Of a stretch of DNA of 64,000 bases, positions 15,101 to 24,489 are shown piece after piece. The stretch's first letter is position 1, and each line of letters begins with the position of its first letter. The translations under genes and the position numbers were made by a program. The DNA comes from Cladopsammia gracilis (lineage: Eukaryota > Cnidaria > Anthozoa > Scleractinia > Dendrophylliidae): NCBI GenBank assembly GCA_022457155.1, contig JAJGOT010000156.1:647501-711500 (forward strand). The letters run 5' to 3'. Below the pieces are notes generated by a model. It searched no databases, was not told where the DNA came from, and was given only the letters and a program-made list of their open reading frames with translations.

Positions 15101-18100
15101 TTGTCGCGCTCTCCAATACAACTTTTGTTGCAAGTGCAAACTAGGGTCGATTTTCTGTGCGATCCGGGTGCGACATTTGCTTTGATTTGCTGTGATTTCC
15201 CAAAAAACGCTGGCAAGTCGCATCGGGCTTTGAACATGTTCGAAACCTCTGCAACATAGCGTGACAAATCGGGCCCAAATTGCACTGAAATCGCCATCCG
15301 TTTACACATGCGATTTGAAGATGCAACTTGCGCGCAACAAAAATTGCATAAAAAATTGCCTGCATAAACGGGCCCCTTAAGAATTCAAGGAAACTGGCCC
15401 AACTGGACACCAAGCACTGGAGTTAATTTTGAGCTCTGCTACATGTATATCCATACAGTAATAAAATTTATTTGCAGTGGAGAACTTACTTTTAACCCCA
15501 CCAAAAGGACCATATGTCATATTATATGCTGTTCTCTCCAAAATATGTTCATACACCAGGTTAAGGGTGTAATGATTTCCATGTTCTACAGCTCCCGATA
15601 TCACTAGAAAGAGAAAATACAAACAATGGTCAGTTGAGCAAATAAAACAGTCATGCCAAACATCTCCAAACCCTCAATCTTAGGTTGAGGGGATTCTTGA
15701 AAATCCTGATACAATCAAACAAACTTTATACATGTATTATTTCTGGTGACTAATGAGACCAGGCCCAGTTACAAAATAATGTAAATAGCAGGGCTGTCAC
15801 TAAGATTTCAAGTTGCTGGGTAAATGCAATTAGTAGGCGGGGAATCAAACTGCTGGGGAGTTCTTTTGGTTCTATTTTCCTTCTATTTTCCTATGAAAGT
15901 AGCTGGGGGTCACGCTCATAGTAGCCAGGGGAAATCCCCGGCCCCCGGCCCTTAGTGACAGCCCTGAAATAGACAATGTTATTAAGCCAACCTCATAAAC
16001 ACACACAAGTGAAGCGTTCAGTGCAAAACAATATTTTCAAAGTTGAATCAAATTGAAAATTAAGTTTTTCTTTATTATACTGCATTGATGTGACCTACAG
16101 GCCAAAACAGTGTCACCGTCTGCAGTTATGAATTGCTCCTCGACTTGAACAGTCTTGTTGAGCACTCTAAACTGAGGATGCCACCGCCTATTTAGCATTG
16201 CACATAGCTCACTACCTTGGTAGTTTGAGCACTCTGGGCATGGCACTATGATTGTACCACAAGTGGGCAATCATAGGAATCGATCTTAAAGACAGATTCA
16301 CCCCAGATTTTCAGTATTGCACTGATGAGGCCTACAGGCCGAAACAGTGTCACTGTCTGCAGTAATATATGTGTATAGGTGGCACTGGTTGGTTGCACTG
16401 TACCTGATACACTGAAAACAGCAAGCTTTCTTGAGTGCAGAACAGCTAAGTGAAGTTGATCAACTCCGCTGAATAAAAGAAAATGAATTGAAATAATTTT
16501 CACAGATGGTAAAAATGCCCTGTTTGCATCCTTACTGCACATAATATTCTTCATGCAAAGTTACACCACATCAAGCACAAAGGCACAAACTGAGAAATAA
16601 AAGTGGACAGTTATATATCTGGTAGTGGTTGCATTCTGACTATCCAACCCTTTCAAGCCAGGCAGGTCACCTGGCTTGATTTTGGAGAAATATCCCAGGA
16701 GGAGATATCAAGTGAATTCTTAAAAAGAGAATAAAACATAATAAATTATTAATCTGTTGAGTGCGATCTTCCAGATTAGTGTACTGTAGTTCTGAAAAGA
16801 ACTGTTGTTGTTGACAATGACATTTCAACAACCTATTCTTGGTTTTCACTTACGTCATATCAAAATTTGGAAGCATTTACACTGTAACAACAGATTTCAA
16901 ACCCGAAATGTTTATGGAATTGTAGAGAGTTTAAAACTACACATCTGGGCCAAATTTTGAAGTGCAAGAGCATTTCGTTCAAGACTTATAGGCGAATGAG
17001 TATTAGACATTTTTAGTAAGAAATGTATGGAGTGGCCATCTTGGTCATCTTGGGGACACCATCATGGCGGCCGAAAATTCAAAATATTGGATTCACTATA
17101 AGTTCCATTAAATCGGCTTATAAGCATCTACATGTATAATACAAAACGTTTCACCTGGTTCAATTTTGTTTATTTTCACGGCTTATCTGAAATAGCGTGA
17201 CGAATTGCGTGACACATTTAAAACCTTTATAAATCAGAAGCAAAACATTTTAAAAACCTGAAACTGTTTGTGAAGGATTGTAACACTGGTATCCACATAC
17301 CATGTCTAGAAACAGCTTTATACTTTAGAGTTTTGAATTTTTTAAGTGTAAAAAAGAAAATCTAAAATCCCCACTCAGGATTGAACCTGTGACCTCAGCT
17401 AGGCTTAGGCTAACATAGCCTACCGTACCGTAAGGTGTCCGACCTCCTTCTGAGCTATAGCATTTAGACTCGACCGATCAGAAGTCATCTTCAGCATCTG
17501 AAGATGACTACTGTTCTTTTCAGAACTACCTTGTACACTAACCCAGCTGATCAGACTCATCAGACTGCTGATACTTAGGACTGGGTTCAAACTATTTAAA
17601 ACTATAAGTTCATAATGGAGTAGAGAATTTTTTCTCAAACTTTTGTTTAAGGAAGGAATACCAAATACTGCTTGCATACAGAAAATCAGGATACATGTAG
17701 GTCACCAAGTAAACTTTCAAGATAAAGAGGAATATCTTATGCACAATTTATTTCTGGTTTGCACGTTTTTTCGCAGTATTTTCATTTCCGGTAATCTGCG
17801 CATGCTACTTTTTGTTACGAAAATCAGCTGACGCATGGGTCAATCCCCCAGGGTATGTGCAGCCCTAAAGGGTATGGTTTTCAAGCTGTTTTGGTCTGAA
17901 GTAGGGTATAGATTTTGACCATTTTGATCTGAAATAAGGTATGGTTTGCGCACTCTGGTCTGAAATTAGGTATGGTTTTTAGAAGAAGCTAGTTTTTTCA
18001 TCCCTTGAGAAATGGGTTTGATTAACATCGGGAATAAGAAGCCCTTCTATTATCGATTTAAGGGTCTGGTCTGATATAGGGTATCGAATTTTGGGTTAGC

Positions 18101-20867
18101 CTGTTCCAGGCTCCGAGATAGTGGGTAAGGTGTAACGCCTGAAGTAGAAAGAAGGAAAATAATCGCGGGGGAACTGGGGTGAGGGCGGTCGGCGGAGCCT
18201 GTAAACATTTCTTTAAAAAGCTCTTTCCGGTATACCAGCTCCTGGTATACCCTGTGATTGGTCCATTTTGACAGCTAATGTCAACACTTCGCTATGCACA
18301 TTATTCTTGTCAATCGTAACGATGGCGTACGTGATCCTTGCGCGTGATGAAAAGGAATCAAAGTCATGTAATATTTTGGACGAATGCCTGCGCGATTTTC
18401 CTAATATAGAAGCGTTCAGGAAAGGGCAACAAGAATGCCTTGTAAACTTGGCGCATGGTAAAGATGTCTTCGCGATTCTGCCGACCGGTTTCGGGAAAAG
18501 CTTGATATTTCAGCTCTTTCTACGCCTGGCGAAAGCAGCTTTGGCAGAGAAATCGACGATAATAGTCGTTTCTGGGATGCGAGATCAAGTTGAACAACTG
18601 AAAAAGCTTGGTTTTTATAAAAGGTGACAGGCCTAATACAAATCCTGCTCGTCGCTAAAAGCATTTTAGCCCAGAATAAGTCTATCCCAAGTACGTGCCT
18701 GAGATATTTTTCCTTTTCGATCAAAATAAAGATATGCTTATAGGACCAGTTCATTTCTCAGTCCGTGATTTAATGTGAGCGCAAGTCTGCGGTTAGCATA
18801 ACTTAGCATAACTTGCGAGATAGTGTTTCTTTATCACGGCTAAAAGAGTCTAAGCTCCAAATCTTATGCGATAGTCGCGGTCTATATTGGAATAGTGGTA
18901 TCTTGCAATTGTTTTTAGTTCCTCAGAGTTTATTCCGCGCTTAAGTTGACATGTTTCTCGGAGCTAGGCAGTACCTCCATTGTCAGGATGTATGGCGTCA
19001 TTGTATCTCGGTTCTCGGTTCCAGAAAACGCCAGCAATTCCTTATTTCTCACTACACTGAACAAAGAAACTGTTGGCACCTTGGTTTCTCTACATGCTAC
19101 GTTTCCCCTACAAAATCTGCAGCACTTTGAAGAGTGGACTTCGAGATTCGAGAACAGTATTTTCGTCGGTGTACGCGTCTTGTAATACATGCGGATTTCC
19201 CCGCGTTCTTGTACGCGCTTTTGCGCGAAATACTCGCGCGAGAAATCCGAGAACTATTTCTGTTAATTGACATTTTGACGACAGAAAATTGGATTATCGC
19301 AAAACTTGCCAAAAGAGGGCGGAAGAGCGTCGGTAAAGAAATGTTTACAGGCTCCGCCGACCTCCCTCTCCCAGTTCCCCCGCGATTTTTCCTTTTTTTT
19401 CTTACTTCGCGCGTTCCCCACTATCTCGGAGCCTGGAACAGGCTAATTTTGGGTCAGGTCTGAAATAGGGCAGGGAAAATCACATATTTTTGTTTGGAAG
19501 ATATTACTACTATTATTAAAACAATGTATATGATGATAATTTTATACTACGATAAATAGCAGTAATCACTTTGGATGAGCTTGTATGTAGATTTTATGTA
19601 CGTATTTGATTGTAAACGTAATGTTATGTGTAAACTGTATGTCTTTAAAATGAACAAAATTAAAAAAAGAAAAAAAAGAAAAGAAAATTGCATATTTTGG
19701 TCTGAAATAGGTAAAGGGTTTTAAGACTTGAATATTTTAAACAGTAATTCAGAAGGGAGAATTTGACACAGGTTGTGTGACACACTATGCAGGGTTCTCC
19801 CTAAATTTTAGCTCAGCAGGTAAGGGATTTTTGCTAAGCGGTAAAGGGAAAACTGTGTGTCTTAAAAATTTTCCGGGGGCAAGCGGTTACGGGCGGTAAT
19901 AAGTGCTGCTTTAAGCGGTAAGTTTTACCGGTTACCGCCTGATAAGGAGAACCCTGACTATGTGGCACTACAACTATACAAAATGATGTGACATATTTGT
20001 TATCATTTTGTACAATACCAAAGATCAAATCTTCCTCCTACTTACGACACAAATCTGCCTGCTTCCACTTGTAAAATTGGTTGTGGCAGCTGGACTTCCA
20101 GCATAAGGTCGTCAGGTTTAAAATTAGGTGGCTTGGGGCAATAAATTCGAAGAATTCCATGATAGCTACCTACTATAATTTTATCTGAAACAAAATAGGC
20201 AGTTTTGAAGATTAGGAACCTGTTCATGACAGAATTAAATAAAATTCATTAATCCATAACTAAAATCAATAATTTTCCTATGCAAGTTAAGGATTAACTC
20301 AATTTTTCCTTTGCAAATCGAAAAAATAACCCCCCACAAAAAATGGAATAATTTTTATGGATAACCTTTATATATCTTTGAGAGTTTTTATTATCGATAT
20401 CAAAAACCAAAACAAAGAAAAGTCGTTAGCAACCAAACTTAGCTTGACAGTTTATTTACGAGCTTAAATCACCTCGACTCACGTTATTCGCAAATGAAGA
20501 TCGATACAGTGTGTCGTGGAAAACGTGAGCAAAACATTTTGACACGATTTACATTTAAGATAATAAAATTAAGCCTGACAGTGTCAACATGACTCTTCTA
20601 GAGCGCAAACGAAGAATATAAAAGTTTCTTCCTCATTTCGTCCCACGACCGGCCAACGCAGCTGAAAACCCCTAGAAAATCACTTTAGATTGAACACTTA
20701 GAAATGTTTAACCGCCTGCAGACAAAACCAGAAACAAAACCTTTCACAGTCTTACCAAATTTTGAAGCATTATTGTCGATATTTGCCACACACAAGCAAC
20801 CTAAATCAAATTCTTCATTGCTTCCAGCGTAAGTTGCCCACCAATCTCTCGCTTTGAACAGCGACAT
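1026..20867 (-). CDS. BBS9: BBS9 / PTHB1, BBSome subunit (5' 16 coding exons; 3' part off window)
   Basis: Core subunit of the BBSome, the coat complex that moves membrane proteins in and out of cilia. Exons read on the minus strand: 20867-20756, 20184-20046, 16468-16404, 15603-15490, 10190-10016, 9091-9010, 8416-8329, 7238-7143, 5974-5845, 5535-5415, 5340-5280, 5162-5086, 4488-4435, 3929-3839, 1726-1619, 1114-1026. All junctions are AG/GT, all phases match, and the total is 1,602 nt (534 codons). The start is MSLFKARDWW, the conserved family N-terminus. Other family blocks seen are QLHLAVLHSRKL, RTAYNMTYGPFGGVK, QESYAFGRFLPGFLLPGP and YQDVALTWAAQLPHIPVA (N-terminal beta-propeller), then the beta-sandwich region. 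The last visible codons correspond to about residue 550 of the roughly 890-residue vertebrate protein, so the C-terminal third lies left of position 1. The exon at 3929-3839 is the least conserved and has a weak polypyrimidine tract. Identity is very secure. Confidence 0.95.
1745..2925. repeat. Polypurine (GGAA/GGGA) minisatellite, about 1.2 kb
   Basis: An almost uninterrupted purine tract on the plus strand, in the BBS9 intron between exons 15 and 14. The left part is simple GAAGG/GGAGG. From about 2100 a higher-order unit of roughly 36-50 bp recurs, marked by GATGGAAGTGCAGAAGG followed by runs of GGGAGG. At least ten marked units are visible. The minus-strand pre-mRNA would be polypyrimidine here. 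Mirror-symmetric purine tracts of this type can form triplex DNA. Confidence 0.95.
3178..3534. repeat. Tandem duplication, about 230-bp period
   Basis: Two diverged copies start at about 3178 and 3411, sharing TGCATGCGTGC, ATTCTCGTACCCAGA, GATGCACAAAA-type and CTCGTTGCCGTA blocks in the same order. They lie in the BBS9 intron before exon 14. No coding content is seen. Confidence 0.7.
3547..3738. mobile_element. Small foldback element (MITE-like)
   Basis: Inverted termini TATAATTCAACACATTGATA (left) and TATCAATGTGTTGAATTATA (right) are perfect reverse complements about 150 bp apart. A partial match to the same terminus occurs near 13988. Non-coding. Confidence 0.7.
4036..4321. mobile_element. 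Foldback MITE with TA-flanked ends (copy 1)
   Basis: Termini read TAGAGCACTTTTCAATTGAG and, inverted, CTCAATTGAAAACTGCTCTA, flanked by TA as in Tc1/mariner insertions. Internal CCAATCA and GATTGG segments are also inverted. A second copy lies at 35962-36238. Located in the BBS9 intron before exon 13. Confidence 0.75.
4541..4814. mobile_element. Foldback element in a BBS9 intron
   Basis: Arms of about 55 bp at 4541-4597 and 4758-4814 are inverted copies (ACAGCTGTTTCCAGAAAGG versus CCTTTCTCGAAACAGCTGT), separated by about 160 bp. It starts only about 50 bp from exon 13, in the intron between exons 12 and 13. Confidence 0.7.
6060..6120 (+). mobile_element. Truncated SINE fragment
   Basis: The stretch CCTGGTCTCTGC through GACAAGAAAC is shared in order with the full SINE at 51760-52060. 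No tRNA-like head is recognisable here, so only part of the body remains. Confidence 0.45.
6124..6309. mobile_element. Foldback element
   Basis: Near-perfect inverted arms: GAGCACGTGGGAAGTTTGGA on the left and TCCAAACTTCCCACGTGCTC on the right, with TTGGTTCATGC / GCATGAACCAA at the outer ends. The whole unit is about 185 bp. Non-coding. Confidence 0.75.
6487..6562 (+). repeat. Degenerate telomere-type (TTAGGG) cluster
   Basis: GGGTTAGGG-type units recur at 6487-6500 and 6523-6560, interrupted by unrelated bases. TTAGGG is the telomeric unit of most animals including cnidarians. A shorter GGGTTAGGTTAGGG occurs near 55218. This is an interstitial remnant, not a telomere. Confidence 0.6.
9269..9495. 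repeat. Minisatellite, about 20-bp unit
   Basis: Ten or more imperfect copies of AATCCCTGGGTAAGGGGAA-type units, some with GAAGGGGG variants. In the BBS9 intron between exons 6 and 5. The open frames across it on the minus strand are repeat translations, not genes. Confidence 0.9.
10232..10446. mobile_element. Foldback element
   Basis: Outer arms TGGTATATACTTCAT / ATGAAGTATATACCA and inner arms AAAATGGTTAGCTTTTATTT / AAATAAAAGCTAACCATTTT are inverted copies. In the BBS9 intron between exons 5 and 4. Confidence 0.75.
10447..12786. other. BBS9 intron sequence, no gene recognised
   Basis: AT-rich intron. A TTTAAAAGGGCTATGTCGCG terminus at about 11928 resembles the start of the TTAA element at 21774, but I could not find its other end. 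Several open frames of 60-100 codons occur without any domain or splice context. Confidence 0.5.
12787..12957. repeat. 89-bp-period tandem duplication
   Basis: Two nearly identical copies beginning ATGCTGGATACT at 12787 and 12876. Each contains GTGACGTTTCAAGATGGCGC and TTCGTTCCGCCTAG. Only a few bases differ. The CAAGATGGCG core resembles YY1-type sites, but no transcript can be tied to it. Confidence 0.85.
13638..13893. mobile_element. Foldback element containing an (ATCA)n tract
   Basis: Arms TTGTCCAATACTCGGATAAA (left) and TTTGCCAGAGTATTGGACAA (right) plus TATGCATAGCATTGTA / TACAATGCTATGCATA are inverted. The interior holds ATCAATCAATC and AT-rich sequence like that near 8896, perhaps an old LINE tail. 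Confidence 0.7.
15063..15376. mobile_element. MITE-like element, family A copy 1
   Basis: Termini TTAAGGGGCCCG (inverted right end) and TAAAGGCCTG (left end) flank about 310 bp with CAATTTTTGTCGC, GCGATTTG and TTGCGCGCAAC-type internal inversions. Related sequence lies at 24243-24489 in the other orientation. Confidence 0.6.
16085..16125 (+). ncRNA. Degraded hammerhead-ribozyme motif
   Basis: TTGATGTGACCTACAGGCCA then AAACAGTGTCACCGTC aligns base for base with the intact-looking motif 237 bp downstream at 16322. The catalytic CUGAUGA is TTGATGT and GAAA is AAAA, so this copy should be inactive. Confidence 0.5.
16309..16371 (+). ncRNA. Candidate hammerhead ribozyme
   Basis: CTGATGA at 16322-16328, stem II GGCC-TACA-GGCC, then GAAA, a short stem III ACAG/CTGT, and cleavage triplet GTC, as in the hammerhead core. 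Stem I is only TGCA/TGCA with weak extension. It is on the plus strand, antisense to BBS9, about 40 bp from exon 3. The upstream diverged copy at 16085 makes a 237-bp-period dimer. The core residues are seen; activity is inferred. Confidence 0.6.
16835..17350. repeat. Dispersed repeat (copy 1 of about 520 bp)
   Basis: Shares long blocks with 26460-27020, for example GAGAGTTTAAAACTACACAT, CAAGAGCATTTC and AAGAAATGTATGGAG, in the same order. Probably a non-autonomous mobile element. Non-coding. Confidence 0.75.
17366..17459 (-). other. tRNA-like sequence (pseudo-tRNA or SINE head)
   Basis: On the minus strand CTATAGCTCAGAAGGAGG resembles a tRNA A-box region, and GGTTCAATCC about 60 bases later is a good B box. 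The arms do not fold into an obvious full cloverleaf and the spacing is long, so I do not call a functional tRNA. Confidence 0.3.
18097..19445. mobile_element. DNA transposon with about 118-bp TIRs carrying a RecQ-type exon
   Basis: The element begins TAGCCTGTTCCAGGCTCCGA and ends with its exact inverse. Termini match over about 118 bp with small gaps, through GTCGGCGGAGCCTGTAAACA. It is flanked on both sides by ATTTTGGGT (18088-18096 and 19446-19454), a 9-bp target duplication as made by Mutator-like elements. The host sequence (GGTCTGAAATAGGGTA-type repeats) resumes on both sides. The interior holds a helicase-like first exon with its likely promoter side and a donor-like site, but no transposase. 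The structure looks like a Pack-MULE type gene-fragment carrier. It sits in the BBS9 intron between exons 3 and 2. Confidence 0.85.
18322..18627 (+). pseudogene. RecQ-type helicase N-terminal exon captured in a transposon
   Basis: 101 codons starting MAYVILARD. Residues 34-66 carry the RecQ motif 0/I signature: FRKGQQECLVNLAHGKDVF followed by PTGFGKSLIFQLF, with Walker A Lys present. Residues 80-92 (STIIVVSGMRDQVEQ) match the motif Ia region, where RecQ proteins have SPLxxLMxDQ. The frame ends soon after at TGA, and AAAAG/GTGACA at 18621-18631 looks like the original splice donor. All DEAH and C-terminal helicase motifs are missing. It cannot be a working helicase, but might make a short peptide or be spliced to host sequence. 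Confidence 0.8.
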
Positions 20868-20892
20868 CTTTGGATAGGAACAAGCATTTGTT

Positions 20893-20905
20893 GTACCGCG
20901 GTTAC
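20893..20905 (-). promoter_or_regulatory. Possible RFX X-box in the BBS9 promoter
   Basis: 26-38 bp upstream of the BBS9 ATG the minus strand reads GTAACC-GC-GGTAC. The first half fits the X-box half-site GTNRCC exactly; the second is only a partial match to RGYAAC. RFX factors drive ciliary genes through X-boxes close to the start, so position and gene type fit. A CACGTG E-box lies just upstream at about 20919. The motif is imperfect, so this is a suggestion only. Confidence 0.35.
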
Positions 20906-21773
20906 TCAAACAAAGCCACGTGACCTGTGCCATCTGGTCTCCGAGGATGTCCGAAGCTTGTCCGAAGACTTTATTGCCGCTGTACCGAGGATGTCCCGAT
21001 CGATCCCTGGTGTGTGCTTGATCCATTTGCTCGGATTGGGAAAACAATCAAGCACTTTTACCCCCCTTTTACAACACATGTTTATTCATTAACTCCTTTG
21101 TAGATGTCCTCTAGGCCTCACTATCAAGTTGAATTTTAAGATATCGAAATAAACTGAGGAGCTGATAGAGCGACAAGCGCAAGCAAGCGAACACTCACTC
21201 GCGAAATCTGGAGTCCGGTTTGGAAAGACAGCGGAACGTGGAAAGGAGAGAGGAAAGAGCGACCTTCATTGAGGCCCTGCCAGGGTAAATTCCGACAGGC
21301 GACATGACCCAAAAAGTAGCGACAGCACGTAAAATGAAATTTTGACAAAAGACAATCTTTCTCGGCACAATTCCGACAGCGACATCAAAGCCGAGAATTA
21401 GCGACAAAGAACGGTGGTTTGGCATATTTTTTTCACCAATTTGAAGTCCTTGAGGACCCTTGAGGTTCCCTTGAGGATCTCTTGAGTATCGCGTTAGGGA
21501 GACCTGGGACTCTGGGAACGAGGTCGTCAGTTAAGCGAAAGCAACGCCGATATTCATTCACCATTTTGCATGACTGTTGCATATCTTGCATGCTTGCCGC
21601 TTGCTTGCTAAAATTCCGACAAACTATGTTCGTTCAATTTCCGACAGCGACGTGAAGCATTGATAAAACACCGACATGAGACATTTTAAAATTCAGACAA
21701 GCGACACGAGACCCCCCTCCCTTGGCAGGGCCTCTTCATTTGAAGACGAAACATTTTGTCAAAACAGTGTTAA

Positions 21774-22803
21774 AGGGGCTATGTCGCAAGGTGAGTCTGC
21801 GCAATGAGTTCCTGTCATGTGACGTCACCTGACGTCACACATGTCAAAATTCTATTGTTCCCTCCCGGATCGCGGCAAGTTTCATCGCGCTTGCACTCGT
21901 GTCGAACCACGCGAGGTAAACAAGCACACGATCGATTTCGCTTTTAAATTCCTCCCCAACTTCCACCACTACTGGAAGACAACGAATTTTTCGAAGGTAC
22001 GACTAACAAATTCGCAGAAATAATTTACCAAAAATCTAGCCAAGTAAATACTCTAACTAATTTGTAAACTTGAGATCTATCCTTCCACGCAATACGACGG
22101 GATGGAACGGATTGCATCGAATTCGACAGTAATGGCCGCCAACTTGATAAAAAGCCACGGACGTTTTTCAAGTTGTTAGTAACCAGTACTCACCCGCCAT
22201 CCTCGCGACATAGCCTCGTCATTCAGAAGCTGAAATGCCTTTCTCGTCCCCAGAGCCGCCTGCCCCTCCAAGCCGCCGAAACCTGAGGGCTAGGACCAAG
22301 TTGGAAAAGAATGCCCTCTTGTCCTCCTCAAAACTATCAAACTTTAATACAGTGCGTGGTTTTCGATTCATTTTGTAGTGAATGAATGAGTGCAAAAACA
22401 TTAGGTTTTTATCCACCAAAAGATGTTTTATGCTAATTTATGTTAACTCTGATTACCAGAAATTACATGTTTTGCGATTATTATCTTTAATAAAACCAAA
22501 ACTTGGTTTTACAATGATCTTAATTTTCGGCCTTGTAACGCGGCTAAGTCATCAATTTTTAGTATCACTATGAAAAGCCAAAAGATATTTGAATCACAGG
22601 AAACCCACGCTCCAGTTTCTTTAATATTTACACTAATTAGTGCATTTAACATCTTCAGTCGTGGATGGCCAGAATGGAAATGGAGGTAACGTGAACATTT
22701 ATTCAAGAATTTACTTGATATCTTCTTTTCGGTGTGGATTAGCTGCGTTTAGTGCATGAGCACAGTTTTAATCGAAAATAAACATCTCCTCGACATGGAC
22801 CCT
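21774..22803. mobile_element. TTAA-flanked MITE, about 1 kb
   Basis: Flanked by TTAA on both sides (21770-21773, 22804-22807), with short inverted ends AGGGGCTATGTC and GACATGGACCCT. TTAA duplications are typical of piggyBac and Kolobok-type elements. The interior includes a segment (22230-22300) related to the palindrome at 28517. No transposase is seen. Confidence 0.65.
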
Positions 22804-22847
22804 TTAAAATGATTCCGGGGGGGGGGGGGGGGTACTCCCTATAATGG

Positions 22848-23198
22848 AGTATCAATGCTTCCCGTCGAAAAGCACGCGAGGCCTTTTTAATTCATAGAGG
22901 GAACACTTTATCACCACAAGGCATTAATCGAAGGAACGAACGCTGAACACAGTTTTGTATCATACACTATATATGTCATATATTATTTTTATGTTATGTT
23001 TACAAGTGCGCTGACTACATGTCATGTATTAGCCAATCATTTATAACCATGTAATTTTCAAATTTGAGGAGCCGTTACAATATTTTCTTTCAGTATAGCC
23101 CTGGCCCTGAGGAAGACTAGTACAATTAGTCGAAATATTGGTCATTAATAAATCTGCCCTTTGCCGTAGTGCCAGCCTTGCATTCAGTTTTGTATTTT
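22848..23198 (+). mobile_element. 5'-truncated Penelope-like retroelement tail
   Basis: A 351-bp insertion bounded by the direct repeat CCCTATAATGG (22837-22847 and 23199-23209), an 11-bp target duplication. The start contains decayed C-terminal coding (AAAAGCACGCGAGG...). The end carries CTGAGGA-stem-GAAA, the hammerhead-type signature known from Penelope-like elements. Confidence 0.6.
23107..23154 (+). ncRNA. Hammerhead-like motif in a Penelope-like tail
   Basis: CTGAGGA (23107-23113) fits CUGANGA. GACTA/TAGTC forms stem II around a 7-nt loop, followed by GAAA (23132-23135). Stem III towards AAATC is poor, so catalytic ability is doubtful. Confidence 0.4.
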
Positions 23199-23679
23199 CC
23201 CTATAATGGGCTATACGGGGATGCTCCGCCCGAAAGGGGTACCTTTTTTAGGCTGGAGGTATATGAAAGGGTCGGGCTTTCACGAGTGAAAGGGTAGGGA
23301 TTTCACGAAGAATAGGAAAGGGTAGGGAAAACACGAGTTGAAGCATAGAAAAGGGTAGGAAAAACTGCCATTTAAGTATTATAAAAGGCCTTTCAAAATA
23401 TATCAAAAGGACACACATAAAGGCTATATGAAAGGGGTACCATTTTCAATGAAAGGTATATGAAAGGGGTACCTTTTCTGTTAAAAAACGGTATATGAAA
23501 GAGTAAGGGTTTGAACCTCAGGGTGGAGCATCCCCGTACAAAACTTTGTTAAGTACCCCCCCCCCCCCCCCCCTCCCGGGAAATGATTACTGGGAGTTAA
23601 TAAACGAGATCTTCCTGTTGCAAATCCATTTAATCGATCCGTTTAATCGATCTGTCAGAGCGTGACTCAACCAAAAGTA

Positions 23680-24240
23680 GCTACCCAATCATTAGCCTCC
23701 GTTGCAGAAGCAATATGGGACGCAATTTTGGGGACATGCGCACGCATTTTACGCGCGTTCCCGGCCTTCGCGCCGTAGACTGCAAAACAGTCGTATTTTT
23801 GCATTGGTCGTACGAATGCACGCGATCATTGAAAGAAAGGTCTGATACGAGTGTGAATACGGGGAGTGGGACTGGGGGGCGAGGATCCATGCTTTACGCG
23901 CTTCGCGCCTTCGCGAGTGAGCAGCGAATAAAGATGTAGTCTACTCGCGCCGCGTCTCCGAAATTGCACCCTTTATATAAACTGGCGCCTGCTACGCAAG
24001 TTACCCACCCACGGTTTCATTCTACAAAGACACGCTTCTGGTCCTGAACAAACATCACACTGTATTTTTTGAGACGATCAAACCTCTCCTTACGGACACA
24101 GCTCCACACAATACGGATTCATTTTGTCCAAAAGAGACCATATAAACTTGTAGTTCTATATGAGTAAAGGAGCTAGTTGCCATAGATAAATTGTGGTGCT
24201 GTCTCCATGACGGTGTTCCTATTGCCTATTTTTATTATGG
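23680..24240. other. Intergenic, MITE-like, no gene seen
   Basis: Contains AGACTGCAAAACAGTC and GC-rich stretches (TTACGCGCTTCGCGCC) typical of short interspersed elements. The open frames here, including a proline-rich one on the minus strand, have no recognisable domain and no splice context. Confidence 0.4.
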
Positions 24241-24242
24241 AT

Positions 24243-24489
24243 AGTTTACAAAAGCGATTTTTTTGTACAATTTTTGTTTGCCGTGCTCGAGCTCGCGATG
24301 AAAATCGCACATGTAAACTGGAGGCGATTTCAGTGCGATTTGTGCGCGATTGTCGCTACTAAGATGTCGCAGAAGTTTCGAACATGTGCGAAACCTGATG
24401 CAACTTCGCGGCGATGTTTGGGAAATGACAGTAAATATCGCACCCGAATCGCACAGAAATCTCCGCTGTGTAAACCGGTCTTCATAAGG
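24243..24489. mobile_element. MITE-like element, family A copy 2
   Basis: Shares GCGATTTCAGTGCGATTTGT, TTTGGGAAATGACAG and GCACAGAAATC-type blocks with 15063-15376, in inverted order. Non-coding; intergenic. Confidence 0.6.

Larger units (their letters stand above)
17860..19750. repeat. GGTCTGAAATAGGGTA repeat element split by the transposon
   Basis: 17860-18096 and 19446-19740 both consist of imperfect units of GGTCTGAAATAGGGTATGG type. The 18097-19445 transposon interrupts this tract, with the 9-bp repeat at the junction, so it is the younger insertion. An A-rich tail at 19660-19685 may be a separate LINE remnant. Confidence 0.6.
22816..23580. mobile_element. Poly-G/poly-C-ended repeat element (copy 1)
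   Basis: Starts CCGGGG with a long G run then TACTCCCTATAATGG; ends AAGTACC with a long C run then CCCGGG. The interior has GAAAGGGTAGGG-type units. Related G/C-ended units occur at 31570-32030 and 43845-44262. A Penelope-like fragment is inserted at 22848-23198. Confidence 0.7.

Noticed and set aside
17366..17459. A functional tRNA gene on the minus strand
   Set aside because: A and B boxes are present, but spacing is too long and the acceptor arms do not pair; kept only as a tRNA-like feature.
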